Shown: positions 52,918 through 61,078 of the stretch, in pieces
Layout: every line of letters starts with the position of its first letter
Position numbering within the stretch: position 1 is the first letter of the stretch
Source of the DNA: Neorhizobium sp. JUb45
GTDB taxonomy: Bacteria; Pseudomonadota; Alphaproteobacteria; Rhizobiales; Rhizobiaceae
Reading direction: 5' to 3'
Assembly: GCF_004343585.1 (NCBI RefSeq)
Contig: NZ_SLYW01000004.1
Coordinates: 248,001 to 312,000 of the forward strand
Length of the DNA: 64,000 bases
Made by a program: the position numbers and the translations under genes
Notes under the pieces: model-generated
What the model was told of the DNA's origin: nothing
Database searches by the model: none
What the model saw: only the letters and a program-made list of their open reading frames with translations

Positions 52918-55641
52918 TTGCAACGCCTGCCGACCGACACGCTCGACACTGCCCGCCTGATCACCGAGGAAAGCCGCGCTTCGGCCACCCCGATGATGGA
53001 ACAATTCATCGAGATCAAGGCCAACAACCCCGGCTCGCTGCTGTTCTATCGCATGGGCGATTTTTACGAGCTGTTCTTCGACGATGCCGCCGAAGCCTCG
53101 AGGGCGCTGGGCATCACGCTCACCAAGCGCGGCCAGCATATGGGCTACGACATCCCCATGTGCGGTGTGCCCGTCCATGCGGCAGACGATTACCTGCAGA
53201 AGCTGATTTCGCTGGGCTATCGCGTTGCCGTCTGCGAACAGATCGAGGATCCCGCCGAAGCCAAGAAACGCGGCTCGAAATCGGTGGTGAAACGCGATGT
53301 CGTGCGCCTCGTCACGCCCGGCACGCTGACCGAAGAAAAACTCCTCGTCGCCTCCGAATCCAATTACCTGATGACGCTCGCCCGTATTCGCGGCAATAGC
53401 GAAGAGCAGATGGCGATCGCCTGGATCGATATTTCGACGGGCGTTTTCCGCGTTGCCGAAACAGAACAGACACGTCTTCTCGCCGATATCCTGCGCATCG
53501 AACCGCGCGAACTCATTCTTGCCGATGCCATTTTTCACGATCCGGAACTGAAACCCGTCTTCGACGTTCTCGGCCGCGTCGCTGTGCCCCAGCCGGCCGT
53601 GCTGTTCGACAGCGCCATGGCAGAAAGCCGTATCACCCGCTATTTCGGCGTCGAAACCCTCGACGGCTTTGGTACGTTTTCGCGTGCCGAATTGACGTCA
53701 GCCGCAGCAGCAGTGGCTTATGTCGAAAAAACCCAGATTGCCGAACGTCCGCCGCTTGGCCGACCGGAGCGTGAAAGCGGCAACTCCACCCTGTTTATCG
53801 ATCCCGCCACGCGCGGAAATCTTGAACTGACGAAAACGCTTTCCGGCAGCCGCGATGGCTCACTGTTGAAAGCCATCGACCGCACGGTCACCGGCGGTGG
53901 CGGCCGTCTGCTTGCCGAGCGGCTGATGTCGCCGCTCACTGATCCGGCTGTCATCAACAACCGCCTCGATTCCATCTCTTTCCTGATCGAGGAACCATCG
54001 CTCTGCGGCGATCTGCGCACAGGCCTCAAACACGTGCCCGACATGCCGCGCGCGCTGTCGCGTCTGGCGCTCGACCGTGGTGGTCCGCGCGATCTCGGTG
54101 CCATCCTCATCGGCCTGCAGGCCGCCCGCACCGTCGGCCAGAACCTCTCGAAGGTCATGCTGCCGCCGGAGCTGGAAGAGGCGATGGCCGCACTCGCCGC
54201 CCTACCGGATGATGTCGAAAACCTGCTCTCCGGCCTGCTGGCGGAAGAACTGCCACTGTTGAAGCGCGATGGCGGCTTTGTTGCCGATGGCGCCTATGCC
54301 GAGCTCGACGAAGTCCGGGCGCTTCGCGACCAGTCACGTCGCGTCATTGCCGGGCTGCAGCTGCAATATGCCGACGAGACCGGCATCAAGTCGCTGAAAA
54401 TCAAGCATAACAATGTGCTTGGTTATTTCATCGAAGTCACCGCCGGCAATGCCGGGCCGATGACCGATACGCCGGAAGCCAAGGCCCGCTTCATCCATCG
54501 CCAGACCATGGCCAATGCCATGCGTTTCACCACGACGGAACTGGCCGATCTCGAAAGCCGCATCGCCAATGCCGCCGGGCAGGCACTGGTCATCGAGCTC
54601 GAAGCCTTCACTCACATGACCAACGCGGTCACTGCCGCCGCCGAAGCCATCAAGGCCGGTGCGCGTGCTCTTGGCATCATCGATGTCGCCGCAGGCCTTG
54701 CCATGCTGGCGGAAGAGTGGGGTTATCGTCGCCCGATCGTCGATGACAGCCGCATGTTTGCAATCGAAGGCGGCCGTCACCCGGTGGTCGAACAGGCGCT
54801 GCGCCGCCAGTCGGCCGGTGCGTTCATCGCCAACGAATGTGATCTGTCGCCACGGGATGGTGGCGAATTCGGTGCACTCTGGCTGCTCACCGGTCCCAAC
54901 ATGGGCGGTAAATCGACGTTTCTGCGCCAGAACGCGCTGATTTCCATTCTGGCCCAGATGGGCTCCTTCGTGCCGGCAACTGCTGCCCATATCGGTGTTG
55001 TCGACCGCCTGTTCTCGCGCGTCGGAGCGTCCGACGATCTGGCGCGTGGCCGCTCCACCTTCATGGTGGAAATGGTCGAAACCGCCGCCATCCTCAATCA
55101 GGCGACCGACCGCTCGCTGGTCATCCTCGACGAGATCGGCCGCGGCACGGCGACCTTCGACGGTCTGTCGATCGCCTGGGCCGCTGTCGAACACCTTCAC
55201 GAAGCCAATCGTTGCCGCGGCTTGTTCGCCACCCATTTCCACGAGTTGACCGTCCTGTCGGAAAAATTGGGCCGCCTCTCCAACGCCACCATGAAGGTGA
55301 AGGAATGGGACGGCGAGGTCATCTTCCTGCACGAAGTCGGCCCTGGCGCCGCCGACCGGTCTTACGGCATTCAGGTCGCCCGTTTGGCCGGCCTGCCGGA
55401 TGCGGTGGTGGCACGCGCGCGTGATGTGCTGACCAAACTGGAAGACAGTGACCGCAAGAACCCGGCCAGCCAGTTGATCGATGATCTGCCGCTGTTCCAG
55501 GTGGCGGTGCGCAAGGAAGAAACGCGCCGCGGCCCGTCCAAGGTCGAGGAAGCGCTGAAGGCTCTCAACCCGGATGACATGACCCCGCGCGAGGCGATGG
55601 ATGCGCTTTACGCGCTGCGCAAGCAGCTTGCGGAGAAGTAG
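52918..55641 (+). CDS. mutS: DNA mismatch repair protein MutS
   Basis: This protein of about 907 residues recognises mismatches. Domain I has the mismatch wedge [27 protein letters not shown] (Phe-x-Glu region). The lever and clamp span the middle. The ATPase has Walker [14 protein letters not shown], Walker [17 protein letters not shown], and the motif ATHFHELT. Start choice: no ATG is near the N-terminus. TTG 52918, with ACGGA upstream, gives [29 protein letters not shown] and the usual rhizobial length; earlier starts would intrude on the maeB promoter. mutL is not adjacent. Confidence 0.95.
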   Translation: MQRLPTDTLDTARLITEESRASATPMMEQFIEIKANNPGSLLFYRMGDFYELFFDDAAEASRALGITLTKRGQHMGYDIPMCGVPVHAADDYLQKLISLGYRVAVCEQIEDPAEAKKRGSKSVVKRDVVRLVTPGTLTEEKLLVASESNYLMTLARIRGNSEEQMAIAWIDISTGVFRVAETEQTRLLADILRIEPRELILADAIFHDPELKPVFDVLGRVAVPQPAVLFDSAMAESRITRYFGVETLDGFGTFSRAELTSAAAAVAYVEKTQIAERPPLGRPERESGNSTLFIDPATRGNLELTKTLSGSRDGSLLKAIDRTVTGGGGRLLAERLMSPLTDPAVINNRLDSISFLIEEPSLCGDLRTGLKHVPDMPRALSRLALDRGGPRDLGAILIGLQAARTVGQNLSKVMLPPELEEAMAALAALPDDVENLLSGLLAEELPLLKRDGGFVADGAYAELDEVRALRDQSRRVIAGLQLQYADETGIKSLKIKHNNVLGYFIEVTAGNAGPMTDTPEAKARFIHRQTMANAMRFTTTELADLESRIANAAGQALVIELEAFTHMTNAVTAAAEAIKAGARALGIIDVAAGLAMLAEEWGYRRPIVDDSRMFAIEGGRHPVVEQALRRQSAGAFIANECDLSPRDGGEFGALWLLTGPNMGGKSTFLRQNALISILAQMGSFVPATAAHIGVVDRLFSRVGASDDLARGRSTFMVEMVETAAILNQATDRSLVILDEIGRGTATFDGLSIAWAAVEHLHEANRCRGLFATHFHELTVLSEKLGRLSNATMKVKEWDGEVIFLHEVGPGAADRSYGIQVARLAGLPDAVVARARDVLTKLEDSDRKNPASQLIDDLPLFQVAVRKEETRRGPSKVEEALKALNPDDMTPREAMDALYALRKQLAEK

Positions 55642-55648
55642 GGATGCA

Positions 55649-55676
55649 TTGGCAGTTTATGCCATTATGGTATGAT
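55649..55676 (+). promoter_or_regulatory. parD promoter with an imbedded imperfect palindrome
   Basis: TTGGCA (55649-55654) and TATGAT (55671-55676) are spaced by 16 bases, a good σ70-type promoter for the parD gene. An imperfect inverted repeat, ATGCCAT-T-ATGGTAT (55659-55673, one mismatch), lies between and over the -10. It probably serves as the ParD operator for autorepression. Confidence 0.65.
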
Positions 55677-55707
55677 GGCCCTCGCACAACAGCCGCGAGG
55701 TCCAGCC

Positions 55708-55971
55708 ATGCCCACCTGCAATGTCGTTTTGACTGACCATCACGCCGAAGTTATTGATCGTCTGGTGAAATCCGGCCGTTACCAGAATGCCAGCGAAGTT
55801 TTGGGTGAGGGGCTGCGGCTGGTGGAGCAGGAGGCCAAAGCTGATGCTCTGGAACTCGAATTCCTACGCCGTGAATATGCATTGGGCAAAGCGAGTGGGG
55901 AGGCGGAGGAGTTTGACCCCGAACTGTTTTTGCAGGAGTTGAAGGCCGAGCGGCGCTCTCGCAATGGCTAG
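55708..55971 (+). CDS. parD: ParD-family antitoxin
   Basis: This 87-residue ribbon-helix-helix protein: CNVVLTDHHAEVIDRLVKSGRYQNASEVLGEGLRLVEQE is the CopG/ParD fold that binds the promoter and, through the acidic C-terminal helix (EFDPELFLQELKAERRS), the toxin. Start ATG 55708 has GAGG seven bases upstream. Its stop overlaps the parE start by 8 bp (ATGGCTAG), the usual coupling. It is intact even though parE is frameshifted. Confidence 0.9.
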   Translation: MPTCNVVLTDHHAEVIDRLVKSGRYQNASEVLGEGLRLVEQEAKADALELEFLRREYALGKASGEAEEFDPELFLQELKAERRSRNG

Positions 55972-56253
55972 ATACAGGCTGTCACCGCATGCAAGAAAAC
56001 AGCTGCGTGACATCTGGCATGACATTGCAGTTCATAACGAAGTGGCGGCCGATCGTTTTCTGAGCCATCTTGTCGCAAAATTCAAACGTGCTGCCTCCCA
56101 TCCGGAAATCGGCGTGGCTCGGCCAGACATTGGCGATGTGGCGCGTATGCTGGTCGAAGGACGCTACGTCGCGATCTACGAGCCGACGAAATACGGTGTC
56201 GAGGTCGTACCATCGTGCATGGGATGCGCGATCCATCAAGCTGGATCGCCTGA
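55964..56253 (+). pseudogene. parE: ParE-family toxin gene, frameshifted near its 3' end
   Basis: The first ~81 residues match ParE (RelE fold): RYRLSPHARKQLRDIWHDI, ADRFLSHLVAKF and VARMLVEGRYVAIYEP. Normal ParE proteins end '..VVTIVHGMRDPSSW'. Here that ending (TIVHGMRDPSSWIA, TGA 56251-56253) sits in the +2 frame after GTCGT at 56204-56208, so one base is missing about 56207-56209. The original frame instead continues through antisense of the next gene as an unrelated tail. The C-terminal strand with the catalytic-like residues is lost, so the toxin is probably inactive, unless the missing base is a sequencing error. Confidence 0.85.
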
Positions 56254-56268
56254 GAAAGCGCGCTCCGC

Positions 56269-57660
56269 TTACCCCTCATCCTCAAAACTGAACCGTCCGA
56301 AATCGAACGCGCCGCCATGCGCCATCGGCTTCTGCGCCATGCTTTCCGTGGCCGCGCCCGGCTCCGTCTCCAGCGAACGTTTCACCAGAAGCGGCGGTTT
56401 CATGGTCACGCGCTGGCCCGGTGACAGCAGCGCCCAGTGGGTCAGCGACTGGATCGCGACAGGCTCGGCCGATGCCGTCCCGCTTGCCGGTGCAGCATCT
56501 TTCAGCACGCGGATTTTTGCGAGGTCCTGTAGAATGGCCGGATCACCGAACGGTTTTGATACGGGTGCGGGCAAGGTCGGCCGCTGCGCCGGGATTGGTC
56601 CGATCGAGGCCACGACGATATTGTCCGGCGGCAGGTCGGTGGTTTCGACGGTCTTCGGCCGCGGCGAGGGCACCGGAATGGCAGCGGTTAGCAGTTCAAC
56701 CTGCTTTTCCTCGCGCTTCGCAACAATCTCGGCCTTTTCCTTCGGGCTGCCGCCGAATTTTCCCTGCATGTCGAGCGCTGCCTGCGCCCGGCTCTTGGGC
56801 GTTGGCAGCATCGCCGTCACAAGGCCGCTGTCATCGGCGCTGCGGGCACGGCCGCGCGCAATCACCGGTGCCGCATCGTCGTCATCCTCGGCGGTGGCGG
56901 CAATCTCGATCGAGCGCGCGCCGATGCGGCGCTTGTAGTCGGCCAGGGCCTGCTGATAGCCCGGCAGCGGTTTGCCGTTGGTGGGCAGATGCAAGGTCTT
57001 GCCGTTCGGAAAAATTCTCGCCAGCTCGGTTTGAGACATGCGCGGCCATGCGCGCACGCTGCCGACATCGAGATGCACGAAGGGCGAACCGGAGGTCGGG
57101 TAATACCCGACGCCGCCCACCTGCATCTGCATGGCGGTGGCGCGCAGCGTCGAAATCTTGACCCCCGGAATGAAAAAATCCATCGCCTTGCCCAGCATGT
57201 GCTGGCTTTTCTTGGCAACGCCCGTGGAGCGCGAGCGCCCACGCAGCATGCCGTTGGTGGCCGGCGAACGATAAGCGGAAACGACGTGGATATAGTCCCT
57301 TGCACCGACGCGGTCATAGACCTCCCAGACGAGATCCAGCAGGCGGGGATCCATCTTGGTCGGTTCGTTGCGGCGCCAGTCGCGCAGGATGCGGTTGATC
57401 TGGTTGAGACCTTTCGGGTCGAAACGACCATTGCGCTTGTAGGTGATTTCGGCGCGTTCGCCCGTATGGGTGAAATAGAGTTTCAGAGATCGGTTCTCGG
57501 CGGCGGCAAAACTTGTGGTGCCAACCAGCAGGGGCAGGGCCAGCAAACCTGCCGCCACACCCTTCGCGGGACGCGCCGCGAAACGGCACATCCCGGCCAC
57601 CACATTCCGGCAAAAGGAATTTACGACCGATACGCCGTGCGGAAACTCGAACGCCACCAT
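56269..57660 (-). CDS. DUF882 (peptidase M15-like) protein, probably exported
   Basis: This encodes up to 463 residues. A hydrophobic stretch (GVAAGLLALPLLVGTTSFAAAE) looks like a signal peptide ending near residue 55. The DUF882/M15-like domain spans ~60-240: SLKLYFTHTGE, VVSAYRSPATNGMLRG and SQHMLGKAMDFFIPGVK with a plausible metal site (His, Asp, and His in SPFVHLDVG). These resemble D,D-/L,D-carboxypeptidase-like enzymes acting on peptidoglycan. The C-terminal ~200 residues are low-complexity Pro/Ala/Lys. Two starts are possible (ATG 57660, ATG 57591), neither with a strong Shine-Dalgarno. Its substrate is unproven. Confidence 0.82.
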   Translation of the reverse strand: MVAFEFPHGVSVVNSFCRNVVAGMCRFAARPAKGVAAGLLALPLLVGTTSFAAAENRSLKLYFTHTGERAEITYKRNGRFDPKGLNQINRILRDWRRNEPTKMDPRLLDLVWEVYDRVGARDYIHVVSAYRSPATNGMLRGRSRSTGVAKKSQHMLGKAMDFFIPGVKISTLRATAMQMQVGGVGYYPTSGSPFVHLDVGSVRAWPRMSQTELARIFPNGKTLHLPTNGKPLPGYQQALADYKRRIGARSIEIAATAEDDDDAAPVIARGRARSADDSGLVTAMLPTPKSRAQAALDMQGKFGGSPKEKAEIVAKREEKQVELLTAAIPVPSPRPKTVETTDLPPDNIVVASIGPIPAQRPTLPAPVSKPFGDPAILQDLAKIRVLKDAAPASGTASAEPVAIQSLTHWALLSPGQRVTMKPPLLVKRSLETEPGAATESMAQKPMAHGGAFDFGRFSFEDEG

Positions 57661-58046
57661 AAGAACTGCAAACCCAGATTACGCGGGACATCTGACACTC
57701 GTGCGAGCGCCGCGGATCGGGCAATTATGGTCAATAAAACCCTAATAAGAGGTTAGCCCTTTGTGCCATTGTCATATTGGCGAAATCCGAGTCTGTTTCG
57801 TTTGTGCTGGCCAATGTCGGAAGGGGTGATTATTGTGCGTTGCAACAATGCCGTACCCGCCTCTTCCCGCGACGAAGATTTTTACCGTTCACGAAAGCGT
57901 CAGGAAACCATACAATCGTCACATTGCCGGTCCCCAAAGCGAGCATTCGAGACAGGCACGGGCGCTTGAAAATGGCATCCCGCAGGACTTGAGTAACCGA
58001 AAATCCGCCTATTTCCTTCCGCGAAAACCAAAACCTCGGAGTTGCC
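57661..58046. other. Intergenic region between the DUF882 gene and uppP
   Basis: These 386 bp separate divergently transcribed genes and probably hold both promoters. Short open frames here have no ribosome-binding sites or recognisable family. No hairpin terminator, repeat or tRNA was seen. The GGAGTTGCC just before the uppP ATG is that gene's ribosome-binding site. Confidence 0.6.
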
Positions 58047-58880
58047 ATGAGCGTGAGTTGGACCGATGCCGCCATCCTTGGACTTGTTCAGGGATTGACC
58101 GAATTCCTGCCGGTGTCCTCCAGTGCGCACCTGCGCATTCTTGGCGAATTCCTGCCCTCGGGCACGGATCCCGGCGCGGCGTTCACGGCCATCACCCAGC
58201 TCGGGACGGAAGCCGCGGTTCTCGTCTATTTCTGGAAGGACATCATGGCGATCGCCACCGCCTGGCTGCGGCAGGTGTTTCGTCTGGGCGATTATGACAA
58301 GGACGCCGCCCGCATGGGCTGGCTGATCATCATCGGCTCGCTACCCATCATCGTGCTCGGCCTCGCCTTCAAGGATTATATCGAACACGGACTGCGCAAC
58401 CTCTATATCACCGCCATCATGCTGATCGTTTTCGGCCTCATCCTTGGCTGGGCGGACAAGATCGGCAAGAAAAAGTATGCGCTGAAACAGCTGATCTGGC
58501 GCGACGGCATCATTTTCGGTTTCGCGCAGGCCATGGCGCTCATCCCCGGCGTTTCCCGCTCCGGCGGCACCATCACCGCTGGCCTGCTGATGGGCTACAC
58601 GCGGGAAGCCGCCGCCCGTTATTCCTTCCTTCTCGCCGTCCCCGCCGTGTTCGGCTCCGGTTTCTACCAGCTCATCAAGACGATGGGCGAGGAAACCGCC
58701 GTCGCTGCCGGCCCGACGGCACTAGCGACCGTGATCGCCTTCGTGGTCGGTTACGCCGTCATCGTCTGGTTCCTGAAACTGGTCTCGACCAAGAGTTACA
58801 TGCCGTTCGTCTGGTACCGTCTGGTCATCGGCGTGGTGCTGCTGGGCCTGCTGGTTTCGGGTGTGGTCAACCCGATCTGA
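58047..58880 (+). CDS. uppP: Undecaprenyl-diphosphate phosphatase (UppP/BacA)
   Basis: This 277-residue integral membrane protein recycles C55-PP to C55-P for peptidoglycan and polysaccharide synthesis. Signature regions are [23 protein letters not shown] with the essential Glu and the second, [20 protein letters not shown]. About eight helices follow. Start ATG 58047 with GGAG upstream. It is the UppP type, not the unrelated rhizobial BacA/SbmA peptide transporter of the same nickname. A TTCG-loop hairpin follows the stop. Confidence 0.97.
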   Translation: MSVSWTDAAILGLVQGLTEFLPVSSSAHLRILGEFLPSGTDPGAAFTAITQLGTEAAVLVYFWKDIMAIATAWLRQVFRLGDYDKDAARMGWLIIIGSLPIIVLGLAFKDYIEHGLRNLYITAIMLIVFGLILGWADKIGKKKYALKQLIWRDGIIFGFAQAMALIPGVSRSGGTITAGLLMGYTREAAARYSFLLAVPAVFGSGFYQLIKTMGEETAVAAGPTALATVIAFVVGYAVIVWFLKLVSTKSYMPFVWYRLVIGVVLLGLLVSGVVNPI

Positions 58881-58889
58881 TGAGGCGAG

Positions 58890-58909
58890 AGCCCGGTTTC
58901 GACCGGGCT
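58890..58909 (+). terminator. TTCG-loop hairpin after uppP
   Basis: AGCCCGGT (58890-58897) and ACCGGGCT (58902-58909) form a perfect 8-bp stem capped by a TTCG tetraloop, 9 bp after the uppP stop and before the convergent vapC. There is no T-run, so it may end transcription only weakly or stabilise the mRNA 3' end. Confidence 0.6.
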
Positions 58910-58936
58910 GTATCAGGGCAAGCTGTTTGGCGAGGG

Positions 58937-59332
58937 TTATAGCAACAGGGCCGCCATGCCCTGTTGTTCGATCAGCTTTGTCGCTTTTCTGTCGAACGAC
59001 ACGAATGTATCGGCACCGAGCCACTGGCCGTCGAATGCGATAACGCCATCGGCAAAGTCCCCGCCTGCATCGAGCACAGCCAGACCGGCTTCGATGACTG
59101 GCCGGTTGGTGGCCACGTTGCGCATATCGAGGATACCGCGGACGGCAGTTGCAATATCGGCTTTTCCAACACGATAACTTCGGTCCAACACCCAGACGAA
59201 TTCGCAGAGTGCATGAACGCTGATGGCAACCAGTTCGGCCTCTTCCAGCGCCTTCACCGCAATCTGCTGCTGCGCCTCGTCATCGCCCACGATCAGCCGC
59301 AAAAGCACGTTGGTGTCGAGGCTGATTTTCAT
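58937..59332 (-). CDS. vapC: VapC-type PIN-domain ribonuclease toxin
   Basis: This 131-residue PIN domain starts ISLDTNVLLRLIVGDD and keeps the acidic quartet: Asp6 in LDTN, Glu in LCEFVWVLD, Asp in GGDFADGVIA and the Asp in FVSFDRKA. VapC toxins cut tRNA or rRNA. Its ATG overlaps the stop of vapB as ATGA (59329-59332), so the pair is coupled. It converges on uppP. Confidence 0.9.
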   Translation of the reverse strand: MKISLDTNVLLRLIVGDDEAQQQIAVKALEEAELVAISVHALCEFVWVLDRSYRVGKADIATAVRGILDMRNVATNRPVIEAGLAVLDAGGDFADGVIAFDGQWLGADTFVSFDRKATKLIEQQGMAALLL

Positions 59333-59604
59333 TTGTTTTTGATGCCTGCCTCGCCGGCTGCCGCACCAGCCTCGGCAATGGCGTCATTGATCTCGTCGAT
59401 GGAAAGTTTTGCGCCGTTTGTCTTGCCCTTCAGTATGCCGCTAAGGTCCCGCCAGGAGCCGTTGCCCGTATCAGCGGTCAGTTCCGCCCGCCCATCCGGC
59501 AAAAGATCGATCCTTATCTTGCCACCCGGCTGGATGCCGAGATGTTTGAGGACATCTTTCCTGATGGTGATCTGGCCGCGCGCCGTAACCGTCAATGTCG
59601 TCAT
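59329..59604 (-). CDS. vapB: AbrB/VapB-type antitoxin
   Basis: This 91-residue protein has an N-terminal swapped-hairpin AbrB domain (TTLTVTARGQITIRKDVLKHLGIQPGGKIRIDLLPDG) for operator binding and a C-terminal tail (DLSGILKGKTNGAKLSIDEINDAIAEAG) that should bind VapC. Start ATG 59604 has a GGAGGT seven bases upstream. It overlaps vapC by 4 bp. Autoregulation is expected, but no clear operator repeat was found. Confidence 0.88.
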   Translation of the reverse strand: MTTLTVTARGQITIRKDVLKHLGIQPGGKIRIDLLPDGRAELTADTGNGSWRDLSGILKGKTNGAKLSIDEINDAIAEAGAAAGEAGIKNK

Positions 59605-59931
59605 GAACTGACCTCCGAGGTGAAGGAAAGAATAATGTGGAATTGCATTATCTTCAATCATGGTGCCTGGCTCGTCGACTGTCAGGTTCCAGAATGCCTC
59701 CCTTCAGTGTCGGCAAACCGAGGTCGCTTTTCCGGGTATGTGGACGATTGACCAGCCGCCCGGCGGGTGATGATTGATCCGCTATGCCGATGGGGATCTG
59801 TATGCCTTTACACGGCACATTTGCGCTTTCTTCAAGGATGGCAACATGCATTCCCGGATGCACCACCCCGCCGCCAATGATATAACCCATCCCATCTGAC
59901 CGACATCCGCTGTCATCATCGGGGCGCCACC
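59605..59931. other. Intergenic region between vapB and the AraC gene, with one doubtful small frame
   Basis: This 327-bp spacer probably holds the vapBC promoter and the AraC-gene promoter. A 41-codon frame from TTG 59774 to TGA 59897-59899 (RYADGDLYAFTRHICAFFKDG near its start) has a weak GGGTGATGA site before it but no recognisable family. It might be a gene remnant or chance. No hairpin or repeat was seen. Confidence 0.4.
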
Positions 59932-60999
59932 TTGCTCACCATTCCGCTGCCGTTTTTCGCCGGCCTTGTTTTCGTTCTCACGCTGCACCTCAGTCTCAAA
60001 GGCGTCGCGCTGCCGGGCACGCGAAAAATCTTCAATGTCTTTCTGGCGCTCTATGCGGCGCAGGGCATCGGCATAGGCCTGCGCTTCGGTTATGGCGTCG
60101 AAAGCCTCATGCCGCTTCTGCCGGTCACTGCCTCGGCCATGCCGCCGCTCGCCTATCTCGCCTTTCGCAGTTTGACCGCCATGCCTGTCAAAAGCCCGTG
60201 GCTGCATGTCCTGCCACCGCTTGGTCTGGCCTTGGCCGTCGCCTTTGCCCGGCAGTTCGTCGATCTGCTGCTGTTCCTCACCTTCATCGGCTACAGCATC
60301 GCGCTCTGGCGCATCACGCGCGCGGGCGGTGATGAAGTGATGGCCGAAGCCGCCTTGCAACGCATGCGTCCGGCTCTGCGTGCGGCAAAACTCACCGCCG
60401 CCCTCATGCTGTTTTTCGCGCTGAGCGACGGCGCACTTGCCATCTATGCGGAATTTTACGGCAATGCCGAAGTGCCGTTTGCCGTTTCGGTGATGAACCT
60501 TGCCGCGATCGTTGCGGTCATTGCCTATTACCTCTGGCCGCAATTGCCGGAAACTTCACCGAAAATGCAAGGGGCGGCAGCACCTGCTGCATCACCGGAG
60601 GACGATGCGATCATCACCCGCGTGTCGGCCGCGCTTGAAACGCTCTATGCCGACGAAAATCTCAGCCTGGCGCGGCTTGCCCGCAAGGCCGGCCTGCCGG
60701 CCCGCGATGTATCTGCCGCCATCAACCGTTCCACCGGGGTCAATGTTTCGCAATTCGTCAACAACCGCCGTGTGGCGGAGGCATGCCGGCTGCTGGATGA
60801 AACACAAAAATCTGCAACCACGATCCTGTTCGACGTCGGCTTTTCGACAAAATCCAACTTCAATCGGGAGTTTCGCCGCGTCACCGGCAAAAATCCGCGC
60901 CAGTGGAAGGCACGCGACAGAAGCACGGCTGCCGTGTCTGGTAACGGGGTTGATCTTGTTGCCGCAAAGCAACAAGTTGGAAACATCCAGCAAGCATAA
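59932..60999 (+). CDS. AraC-family regulator with a multi-helix membrane N-terminal domain
   Basis: This encodes 355 residues. The N-terminal ~210 contain about six hydrophobic segments (for example FFAGLVFVLTLHLSL, WLHVLPPLGLALAVAF, FVDLLLFLTFIGYSIALW and VSVMNLAAIVAVIAYYLW). The C-terminal ~100 are a double helix-turn-helix AraC domain: LSLARLARKAGLPARDVSAAINRSTG and ILFDVGFSTKSNFNREFRRVTG. The arrangement suggests a one-component membrane-bound regulator; the signal and targets are unknown. The start appears to be TTG 59932 after GGGGCG. glnD follows after 79 bp. Confidence 0.85.
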   Translation: MLTIPLPFFAGLVFVLTLHLSLKGVALPGTRKIFNVFLALYAAQGIGIGLRFGYGVESLMPLLPVTASAMPPLAYLAFRSLTAMPVKSPWLHVLPPLGLALAVAFARQFVDLLLFLTFIGYSIALWRITRAGGDEVMAEAALQRMRPALRAAKLTAALMLFFALSDGALAIYAEFYGNAEVPFAVSVMNLAAIVAVIAYYLWPQLPETSPKMQGAAAPAASPEDDAIITRVSAALETLYADENLSLARLARKAGLPARDVSAAINRSTGVNVSQFVNNRRVAEACRLLDETQKSATTILFDVGFSTKSNFNREFRRVTGKNPRQWKARDRSTAAVSGNGVDLVAAKQQVGNIQQA

Positions 61000-61078
61000 T
61001 GATGCGCAAGAAGGTGTGTGACACAGGTCGAAGCCCAGTCGATTGGACGAGTGGCGGCCTGGGCACCGGTAGGAAGAC

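Noticed and set aside
55964..56938. A single 324-residue protein starting as ParE
   Set aside because: Only the first ~81 residues are ParE; the rest is antisense of the DUF882 gene reached through a frameshift.
59774..59899. 41-codon frame as a real gene
   Set aside because: TTG start, weak ribosome-binding site and no recognised family; left as a note in the spacer.
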